Positions 11,301 to 23,300 of a stretch of DNA of 64,000 bases are shown in pieces (position 1 is the stretch's first letter; every line of letters begins with the position of its first letter). The stretch is from Hydractinia symbiolongicarpus (lineage: Eukaryota > Cnidaria > Hydrozoa > Anthoathecata > Hydractiniidae). The stretch is taken from contig NC_079886.1 of the NCBI RefSeq assembly GCF_029227915.1, positions 19,010,501 through 19,074,500 of the forward strand, in the 5' to 3' direction. Made by a program: the position numbers and the translations under genes. Under the pieces are notes generated by a model. That model did not search any database, was not told the DNA's origin, and saw only the letters and a list, made by a program, of their open reading frames with translations.

Positions 11301-14300
11301 CCTCTGGACTCCAGCTGTTTCGGCAACTCGCTTCACTCGTTGATTGTCACTAAAATCTTAAAATCTCCCACTTTGCCTAAGCCCCCCACTTTTGAAATTG
11401 TGGCGCTGCCTCTGTAACCTGTAGAAGAATATACGCTTTTTTTATTTTAAATACCAAAATTCTAACTACGCTGGTCATTATTCTTATTTCTCTATCTAAA
11501 CAATAGCCCTATTGTTTTTGCTTACAAATCCTAGCCTTATATTCTTATAAAGCATCTTATTATTAATAAAAGCGTGAATCACGTAACTTTAAAAGAACCT
11601 TAGATTCAAAATCTACATAATGCTTTGAGCGTCTCCCAGTCCGACATTACAAGGATGTAACGCGATCGCAAAGCAAAACCATATTATTACAGGGTTAGCT
11701 ATATTATGATAGAACATGTGTGGTACATAAAAAATCAAGCAAACATCCCTCGTGTACTTTTTAGATATTTTTAAAAGCAATTCTCTTCAGTCGGAAGGTT
11801 AACTATTATTAAATTGAGACGATCACAAATCACTTTGCTCATTAAATCTATTAAGGACATCCGCAGTTTCATAATTAGACACCCTTCTACACATTTGTAA
11901 ACATACGGCTTGAATGTTGTTCATAACTGCTTTTCATATGAAACGATAGAGTAGCAGTTTTGACTGATAAAGGACGATGAACATAGATCATAAACACATC
12001 TCAACACAAGAATAACTTCAGCATGTTATGATCGTATAAAAGTATGGCACATATGGATACAGCTACACTGTTTTTATTACTGATATTAAACGCAATCCAT
12101 AAAGGTGATAATTTTCTATTTTTATTTAACTTTTCTATATTTTTAAAAGTAACTAGTGGTCGGACAAATGTGGCATATTTTTCATTTGAATGAGACAAAG
12201 GTACAACTTGGAATAAACAGGCTGAGAAAAAAATGTGAACAATTGCTTCTCTTTTTGTTGTTACGTACATATAGTATAGAGTGTAACACAGAACGTTTGT
12301 GAATTCTGCTTCTCACCAAATAGTTCCGAACCGAAGGACCACCTTTTTACTGATAGTAGTCAAGTCTTAACAACATTGGCACTTGATCTTTTGCATGTTA
12401 CAAAAAGCATAACGCTATTCCCAGGTAAACTTTTAACTAAACTAAGTGTCTGCGACACAACCGGTAGGAATAGGGATTCGAAATTTTTCTCTCATATTTT
12501 ATAATTATTCTCTTCAGAATGAATATTAAAAAATGTACGTTTTTAAAGCGCATTCATTAAGGTTCACATTTTCTAGGTTCTTCACTTGTATAACAAGCAA
12601 ATGTGATTTTTTTATCTTCAGGAAAATAATGCTTTCAAGGTTTGTATCGACAAGATGGATAACAAAGAAGAGCCTTTATGAACAATTATGAACGCCCTAA
12701 AACAGCGTTGCCACTGTTTTTTCAAATTTTTAACGCTTTTGGGGTATTTTCACAAAAAAATTGAGGAGATTTAAGGGCATAGAGAATATTTGAGGAGATT
12801 TTAGAGATATGTCAGGGATAAATTAATTCTGTGCCTATATAACATTTCTATGCATTTTTAAATAAAAAAATAAAATAAAGAACGGTTACAAACTTAACAC
12901 TGAGGAGAATTGAGGAGAAAGTTGTTGAGAATATATTTTAGAAGAGATTTTCAAAAGACTTGCAAAACTTGCGAGAACTTGGAAGATCTAAGAAGAAGTG
13001 ACAACCAACTTTGGCGAATTTTAATGTGTGTTTTTTATAATAACTTTACGATGATTTGTATAAGAAGCAAATGTGGAGGGGTTTTTATATTTAGGAAAAT
13101 TATTTAAACTGTTTCCTTTTTCTTTTTAGCACTCAACTGCACAATAACAACAGAAACTTCAACAATCACCAAACAAGTTGGTGACACAGTAACTCTGCAA
13201 TGGAAGGTGGAAAGACAACATGGCATCAATTTTCAATCAATCGAATGTAAAAATCAAAACGCTTTGATAGCAACTGGAACTTCTAGCTCATTTAATGTGA
13301 ACAAATTTCTAAATGATGACGACCTTAAAAAAAGACTAAATTTAAATAGAATTCGCACAACTTATAGCATTGAGATTTCATCACTAACTAAAAAAGAATC
13401 CAGTATATATGAATGTTCCATCCTATGCACATCTGATAGGGGACATTATTACACAACACCAATACAACTAAATGTAAAAAGTATGTCCTCTTTGGTCGTG
13501 TTTACTTTTTCAATGCAAATATTGAAAAACTGTAGGGAGTTATTTTTACCCTGGTACACTTTGCAACAAAATGAAATAATGTCACACCATGACAGCTAGT
13601 GTAAAATTTAAGGAGACTTTACCAAGGATAATTCCTATAGGTTCTCTCAACAATGTTGCAATGAATATAGAGAACTTAAATGTACAAAAGAATTTCATGT
13701 CACAATCATAATAGTGGAGTTGACATCTCGATTCTGCTTTAGATCACAAAACAGTAAATGAGCCCAATATAATCGGAGGTAACCACACTGTAAATGGTGA
13801 GGAAACAAAGAAAGGAGATGACATACAAACGAAGACGAAAGAAAAAAAGCAACTTTACATGTGGATTGGAATAGTTGCAACATTTCTCTTTGTTGTCATC
13901 ATCATTTCTGTCATCGTCTGCTTCAAGAAAAAACGTAAGTCGATACTTTTAGTTCATTGGTGAGTATCTGATTTAAGGGGTAATGTTATATCTTTCTATA
14001 AAGTTCAAATAAGTAAGAATGATAAGTCACAAATCTTCGAATTTATATATAAAAAAGCAAAAATCATGCTGAAGCTTGTCGATCAAACCTAATCAAGGGT
14101 TTGTTTAGTCGAACAAATTTCTAGTAATTACCCTCAAATGTGCTTATAAGCGATTTAATAAGTGATTTACTCATAATGTTTGTACAAGCCCTTCACATCA
14201 TCGCAAAAATATGCTCCATTAAGACTGTTTAAGTATCACTGAGTAGAAGATAAAGAAGAAAGTCGGGCGGCTAAAGAACTGTGAAGCAATTTGCTCAAAA

Positions 14301-17300
14301 TATTTAACAAGGAACTTAGGAATTAAATCAAAATTGTTTTTTTAAAGCGAAAGATTAAAGAAGTTGAAAATTACTCTCTGTGAGAGTAATACTGGAGATC
14401 GTAGACTAACTTGCGAAAACGTAAAAAAAACATTTTAATGCTCTTCTTTAGCAAGTCATAGAGAAAATAATTGATAGAATTTTGTTAAAAAAGACTTGAA
14501 GGGTATCAAAAGATATACGAAAGAAAAATTGAAGAAGACAACTACAAGATACAAAATTAAATTGGAGGTTGGAGAATATCATGCAGCCATTCATTTTATC
14601 CTTATTCAGAAAAACTGTTCCACAGTTGAAAAGAATAATTCTTATAAAAACAATTAGGGATTAGAACCGTAGACTCTAGTTTAAACATTAACCTTGATTA
14701 TTGATATTTTTAATTTAATAAAAAAGCAATTCGGAATAATTAAAACTATTTTTAAATTTTCTGGCACTAGAATTAAAACTTATTAGTCACGTAATAAATT
14801 ACTCCGTTCCTAGTTACACACAAACAACACAGTTTTCCATGAAAATTAAGAAATGATGAGACACTGAAAAGCCAATTTAAAACTTAACATGTGGTTAAAT
14901 ATAATTATGTCATGGCTGTCTACGCCATTACGTCACAAGCCCTCCTCCTGTTAAATCTTTTTTCATCTAGCTACGGTTAAAGTTTCAATAAATGCAATCT
15001 TCGTGTTATAAAACTTGCAACTTTTAAACAAGACATGATTTATAAAAGAAAAGTATTTTCAGGCAACGTGACTTTTTCGTAGTAGCAACAACGAACATTT
15101 TTTTTCTGAAGATATCTCACAGACCATACACAGACGTTTACACACTAACCACTTATTTCAACAAAAGTTCTGAAAACACGTACAACTTTGTCTTTTCGCT
15201 ATCAGCTGAAGTTCATTGGATGTCACATTTATTGAAAAAATAGGTCAAGTACCAGTACCAAGAAAATTCCAACAATCATGTCCTTTCTACTCCTACCATT
15301 TTCTACAAACCTGAATTTTCCCCCCACTTCCTCAACCCTAATTTCCATTACTGTTAAATATTCTGATTTCTTTTTGTTATAGTGTATAAGATAAAGAAAT
15401 TTACACCAGAGGAAAAGAAAGACAGCTCTACACATAAAGTTACGTTACTTAATGGTAATATGTTTGTCGTCAATTCTTTTTATCTATATTAAAATACTGT
15501 CAGATGCATTTTTTTAGCAACTGTTGACCTGGTAGTTAAGTTGCTAAAAAAAACTTAATAGAAAAGTTGCTCATTGGTTGCTTAGAAGAAAAAAAAGATT
15601 CCAATATTATGAAACCCCTGACTAAAATTATTGGTGTTTAATTACAATAATTTGATTTAATGTCAAAATTTACACTTATTACCGAGGCTGATTAATTATT
15701 TGACTTAAAATCTGGGAAATGGGGCTGTTTATTATTATCTTTACTATGATTCCGAATATTTATACAGGATAGCCACTTTTTATTGAAGTGGATCCTGTGT
15801 TCTGAATGTATACATTAGGTATACACCGACATTAGCTACCCAATTTTCCTTAAATGACAATGGTTGACCCGTAGCTGTGGTAAAGTTACATGCTTATCAT
15901 AACTGCGCTGTGGTCAAAACCACAGAGAGTGACCACACGAAGCAAACTCCATAACCAATAGACTACACGCCACAAATGGGTATATACGATTACTGTAGGT
16001 GGCAGAAAAAGAAGTTTCACAATGTTAAAAATCACAGTAGCTAAGATACAATGATTTAAAACTGCAGCCAAAAAATAATTTGTTGCTTTTATCAAGTATT
16101 GTTTAAACTAAACTTTGGCAGAACTCTACAGGTTTTAGTACAGTTGCTTATAAAATAGTTACTTATAAAAAAATACATGTATTCTGTCTATACGTAAGCC
16201 AAAATGGTATCTCAAGTAGTAGGAAGATTAAATAAAAATTAACTAGAGTACATGCCATAAGAAACTACCTAAGTGCAAATGAAACATCCTCTAACTTAAA
16301 TTAAGAACAAGTTGAGAACATCTTTGTATGGCGTCTATGAAAATTGCTTAGAAATAAAACAAATTTATCAACCTGTAAATTACATATTCACTTTCAAGTT
16401 ATGGTAATATTTGACATTTAAAAACCTCCTGAGGTTGCTCCTGTTGTTATTTTAAGGATGTCTTTAGACTGAAAAAACGGGTACCAGTTAAACGGTTATG
16501 ATTTTTGTGGATTAAAAAATATGTGACATTTCACAGCTGTTAATTTTCAAGGATAACTATGTGCAAGAACATTTGTGTGTATTATTTTTGCGAGTCTTTT
16601 TTAAAAGAAACAGTTACAGAGGCGATCTTTGATATGGTTTTTTTTCAAGTTGTTGATGATTTGTTATGTGGGATTGAAATTACCCTGTTATACTCTCAAC
16701 GATAAAGTTTTTCGAAATTTATATAAAAAAAGTTTTTCCTTTTTTATTAATTCCGTTATTGGTATCTTAGAGAACAATTGTGCATTTAGGTAGCCTTTTA
16801 ACATGGACCCGATATGAGATTTGGAATAAAATTGTGTTTACTTCAAGTTTTTCACATTGGGATTGTGTGAGCTCCACATGCACCATAACTTTGTACACGT
16901 GTGCAATAACTTTTTGCGCATGCGCAATAGCTTTGTGGAAATGTGCAAGTTTGGTTTTTAGGTAAATCGTGTTTAAATAAATATTTTGAGGGTTAAATAA
17001 AATTAACACCGAAATTATGTAAACATTTGTAAAGACTACACAAGAGACTTAAATAAAATTTTCATAACACTTCATGCAAAGGCTGGAAATTAATACATGC
17101 GATTATTAGTAGCCTTAGCTTTCATGGCGCCTGCAAACTGGTAGTAGATTCTAACCATGGTATAAGTTGTTTACTGTTAACTCAAATAAAATGAAATTTT
17201 TTTATAGGTCAAAAGACAAAAACAGAAGATTTTGAAGAAGCACAATATGCAGACTTGTTGACAGAACCACAACAAGAAACATACACTGACTTAAATTTGA

Positions 17301-20300
17301 AGTCTGCTTTGTGGCCATCACATGAATACGAATACGTCAAAACAGTTCAAAATTCAAAGAAACTTGATAAAAAATCTACTGTTGTCTACGAGTATATTGA
17401 TCCAAGCTTTCAACTCAAGTTGCCCAAACATTATGTATGAATATCAATACCAAAATAACAACCATAGCAGAAATGGATGAGTTATTAAGAGCCAACGCCC
17501 CCTATGACAGTAGACAAGAATAACCAAGAGATAAAAATTCCACTTTTCAAACTCAACAGTCTTATCATATAAAAAATAAAATGGACTATAAAGAACTAAA
17601 ACTATTTTTGTAATATTATGTTATAAATAAGACAATCAAAATCACGCTACACCCTTGCAACACAACTGACTATATTTATTCATTATAATTCAGTGTTATT
17701 TATTCTATTAACAAGTTATTACCAATAAAAGTCCCTCTTTTCTCGTGTATTTGCAGAATTTGGCTAATGATATGTGCACACTGAAAAAAAGATGCTGGGT
17801 TTGAAATTTTTCAGTTGTCAGTAAAATTTAATAAAACTCCCCTTAATCCCTACTAGCATCTTAAATTTATTTATTTATTTATGTGTCATTGGAAGTTTTA
17901 TATTTTTATCATGAAAATGTTCTGAATTAAATACATTTGCTTTGAAAGCAGTATTTGTTAATAAAGTTGTAATTATTATGAATATTAAAGTGATAAATAT
18001 GTCATCCAAAGGCAGTGGTTATTTCACAGTCTGGTGGCCAAACAACTCAAATTCTTCAATGAGAACTTACAAAGTGCAAAAATTTGCCAGTACTGCGTGA
18101 AAGGAGAGAAATAAACACAGGAATTAATACAAAGGGCTAGATTTAATACTAGAACTAAGCCAGCAAAGGTCAGGTTAAATAAATTGGAAGGGATGCAAAT
18201 TTTTTAAATAAATGGAGTGTAGGTTAAAATTGAAATGGGGAATTCGTTTTAAGGAATGTTAATAGTAAAAAGGGAACTAAAAATAAGATTACTATGTTTT
18301 AGTACAACCCATTCAGTCTATGGCACCCTTAAAAATATATTAGATGCATAAAACTATTGTTACAATTTGTAGGAAATCATCATGATACGCAATGAGTCTG
18401 TGTGAATGTATATGTAGAAGGATGCACATAATTAAATCGGAGAAACTGTATACAGACCTGTTGGCTATATACACCTGTTATTAATGGACATGTTACAATT
18501 GCAGTAAAACTAACATGTTATTTGTTAATCAAACGTTTGTTGATCCGCTTTATATTTATTTCATTTGTGTTTTCATAGGTATTTTCATGTGAATTTAACC
18601 CTAAGTTAAGTGCGTACTTGCAAGGGTAATTTTTTCCTGCGAAAAAACGAAATTGCATTGGAAAGGGAAATATGTTAATTTTTTAGAAAAACTTGTTACC
18701 AAAGCAATTTTTTATTTTATTTTAAAGAAAATCAAAACAAAAAGAATAGAAACATGTTATATTTGCTACAAAACGCCATATTTTCCATATGTGGGAAGAC
18801 ACAAACTCCCTTATTCTTAGATTTACTAGTTCTGTAGTTAAATAGAACAATAGTGTAGCATAAGAGAAGTTGTTGATTTGAAACTGCTCGATCCATTCAT
18901 TTTTTCACAGTCATTGAAAAGTTACATTGCGTGTTTGATGATTTCCTCAATGTTGGTATATTGGTTAGTTTCTACTTTTCTATATCACAGGACAACAACT
19001 CAATCTTTTATCAAAACGCATGTTGAAAATGACAAAGTTGATGTTAGTCTTAGCCAAGTCTTGTTGAACAAAACAAGACAAAAAAGAAGTAGAAAATCTT
19101 ACTGGGTTGTCTTCGGATGGAGTTTGCTGTAGCTGAATAGCTATGGGCAGTAAATCTCCATTCTTCTTTGCATGAAACAATGCCATTGCTGGACATACCT
19201 GTGAAAAGAAAAATGCTCTGTATAAATAAGCATAAATTGGCTTTGTATAAAAACAGGACACAAAAATACATCTCATTAAACTGGCAGCCTAATTAAAGGG
19301 CCCTCTAAAATCTACATGGTACAAAATGCTCATAAAAACGCACCTCAATTAATTACTTTTTCTGCATGCACATGGGGAGAAAATAATATTTTTTTAAATA
19401 ATTATTTCCCATCAAATTTGTAAAAAGATACCTGTTTGGGCAGTAAATGCATGCACCTGCAAGGTTGCAACTGTACGTCTTGGATATATAAATTGAATAT
19501 TACTACTATCCTTACAAATGAGTGCTCACAACATGAAAAAAAAGTTTGATACTACAATTTTTGGTATTATTGCAAAAAGATTCAGAATTGCTCCTGAATG
19601 CAACAATGAAATATAATAAAAAAGGACGAATAAGTTACAGTAAGTATAAACAAACTATAAAGAAAAATATAAAAACGTCCTTAAAAATATCATCTCATGA
19701 TGAATCAATCAGATGATCTTTATACCATGTCCAGTGTAAATTATAAGATAAATTGTTAGCCCTTGCGTCATTAAACCAGATGAAAAGAATGGAGAACAGT
19801 TATGAATCAATGGAGAAATTATTAGTCCTTTCTGCTTCCACTTTACAATGGTTTTATTTAACATCATAGTATAGGTCTTACAAATCTGGAATCTTTGCAA
19901 GTCAAATTTTCCAGTATCTTAAGGTTAACAATATACAACTCTTTCCCAGAAACTGCTTCTTCAAGTTTTAATCCATCCAAAAACGGTTCCACCAAGTCAT
20001 CTGTTACTGGAAAACTAAAGTAAAAAAAAAAGATTATCAAGCAAATCTAGCGCACTATCACAGCTAGCTATACTATAAGCAGGTCTCCCACATAAGAAAT
20101 AATTAGAGCTTTGTACTAAACTAGTCAATAAGCTTATGGAACAATCCACTTATGCAGAAGAACAATGGAAAAAATATAGGTTCTTTTAGGGGTTTTGCTG
20201 ATGCTATCAGTAGAGCTTGAAACACTGATGAGAAAAATGTACAGGAACATCTACTTTTAACCAAGTGTTACAAAGATAGTGGTGTTTGAGGTGTTTTGAT

Positions 20301-23300
20301 GGCGTCTTCAACCATCTCGAAAAAAAGATTCAGGGACGGAAGTTTAGGAAGATTAGTGGTGGCGCCGTAGATTAGTGGTTATAGCTTTCGTACTCTGTGC
20401 GGGAGACCGGGGTTCGATTCCTCTTGACGGAGATTCATCATGGGCGAGTGAATGTAACCATACCCCCTGGGTAACCCAAGCCATGTAAGGGAAATTAGGA
20501 AAATGGCACACAATGTGGGCCATTGGATGTATCCGGGAGTTGTCTAGTAGAGCGCGGGCTCTAATGGGGTCTCCATCTAAGCCATGTCCTCTCCTGGAAA
20601 TAATAGACAGGGTATATCCCTCGATATTTGTGAGACTAGCCATGTAAAATATGCACATCTATCTATCTATCTAAAAATTATAATTGCATTGTAACATGAA
20701 AACAATGCTATTGACGTTGTGATGTTGGTTGGTTAACATTTTGAGACATGTATGAAAGGAAAACGGACACTTCCATTTGCATATTTCACACAGACTTTGT
20801 TAATATAAGAGTTTATTTTATTGATACACTGCTGTATTAAATAGCAATCTTTCTTAATCTAACCACCACAACCAGCAGAAAATATGTTATTTGTGTATAA
20901 TACAAAGTTGATAAAGATTTTCTCAGTAACTTATAAGGATAATATTTTTAGTGGTCGAAATCTGCCAAAATCTACCAAAATTTCAACAATTCTTTTCTCT
21001 AAATGTTCTCTAAATTGTGCAGTGTTTTACATAAAGTTAAAGCTATCATTCCTTATTTTTTTGTGAGCATTCTATAAATATGCGAAGATCATTCAGTAAA
21101 GTTAATGGTAGTCACGGTTATTATGTGTGCAGTTTATATTACTTCTAGACATTTAAGAAAGAACAGGAATGTACAGTTACTTTTGAAACATGAAAAAAAG
21201 GGCAGATTAATAAATACTTGATTATCGCTCAAATTTTTCCTCGAGATCAAGTCGTCGCAGTAACATGTTCCATTAGAACTACTGCATATTTTTGAGCATA
21301 GGCAGTGGCAAAGTGTCTGATTGTTTGATGTCAACATCTTACAAGACTTTACCTGTTTTTAAAGGAGGACCTGAGATTTGATGAATATGTTTGTGCATTG
21401 AAGTTTTTTTACTAAGAAATATGACAAAATGGTGGATTAAATTAAAATCAAGATTGTAATCAACAATATATTGTTTTACTGTTATTATGAATGTTTTTCT
21501 TTATAAATTCAGGGATTATCTCTTAAATCTTACATCACTGAAATTATAACCTGTTACATAACGTAACATCTCCAACAAAAGCTAATTAGAGGTGATTGGT
21601 ATTAGTTGGTTGAACACATATCACCCTAAGAAACAACTGAGTTGACCGTGATGAACAAGGGAAAATTCGTCAGTGGAGGATTATGGGATAATCGAGATGT
21701 CACTATGGCTAAAAAACTCACAAGTAGATATAAACTTATATAGACTATAATTTTCACAAACCTGTTCCATTATTTAAAATAAAGTCTGATTCAAACATAA
21801 TGGTATCGTTAATCTTAATGGTGCTTGTGCAATTATAACAAAAATCTGTGAATGCTATGTTATGGGTAATGTGAGTGATCAGTTAAAGATTCTTTGTTAC
21901 AAGGTTAGGCATAACAACCAGTTATTTTGCATGACTTCTAAATATTCCACAGTCCCTGTATCATTACAGTTAGCTATACTTCCATTATCATACGTTATAT
22001 CCTACAATGACGCTACAATGATGGGTGCTTGCACGATCAAATAACAACTATGTTTGTAATGCATCCTATTTATTGGATTTATTGAAGAGTTATGCACAAG
22101 TGAATTTATAATCCAAAATCTGACAAATCTGACAAATCAGTCAGTAAAGTCACACTTCAGAAGCTGAAGATTCTTAATCATGGGAAGCCTGAAATCCGAA
22201 AACTATGGTAAGAGGACCAAAGAAGTTGACATTGTTATCTCTTTTCTGAAAAGGTTTTAAATTATTGTATTGTAAATATAGAACTTTAATGTGTTACACA
22301 TTTTGAATTTTAGATCCATAAGCGTAGTTAAAAAAAACACTTTGACAACTAGGCTTTCTTGTGTTACGCTATAACACTGTATGCACATACTTCTCAGGAA
22401 TTTCTGTACACAACTGGATAAGAGTAGGATTGCAACCACGAAGACGTTGCTGACCAAAACTTGCATCAGACTTCCAGTTATAGTATCCCTGAAAAAAAAA
22501 GAAAAAGAGGGTAAAAACCTTTACAATTTATAATTTATTAAGGCAAATTAACTTAAAATATAATAACTATTAACACTTTTGCAATTCTTAAGAAGGCACT
22601 ATGTTTATAAACTAGTTTTCTGCTCAGTATTAACGCAGTCTAGATTATGTTATAAAACATATACATTAGATATTACTCAGCTAGTTATCCTTTAATTTTC
22701 CCAACAATTTACACTTTTTTATGCTAAGGCACGTAAAATTCATTATTAGACAGGAAAAAAAGTCAAGCACTGACTTATTTTTATTTTTAGAATTGGTTGT
22801 TTAGTATTTCGAAACAAATAAGCAAAGTTATTTACTTTGCCTCAATAGCTGTTATTTTTTAGATGTTCTTTTATTATTTCTTATATTACCTTAATTTTAG
22901 AAATAACATTTGATAATAATGCTATAAATCATTAATTAAGTCTTATGTAATCAGTGCTCAATTCACAGTAGCAATGAGTTTGAAAATAAAAATAAAAATT
23001 AAAAAATGTTTGCTTCAAAAATTTCAAGATGGACAAAATCAGATGGAGATAAAGCTAACTGCACTCTCTCACTAAGAGAAGCCATGATGTAGCAGACTAG
23101 AAAATGAAACTGTGTTAAAAGTTGCAGTTTCAACTATAAAGTTTCTTACATACGGTATACCAAAAGAGCCTTTATAAACATCTAACATGTCATCCAAGTT
23201 ACTCCATTTGTTTGTCGTCAACAACTTTGTGAATTTTTTTTGTGCAAGAAACTTCACCTTCTTACCAACAATATCCCACTAAAAACAAAGAAAACAACTG

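Noticed and set aside
12034-12041. TATAAAAG just upstream of the Ig receptor ATG
   Set aside because: It lies only a few bases before the first ATG (12044). A start 25-30 nt downstream would fall after both candidate Mets, so it is unlikely to be this gene's TATA box.
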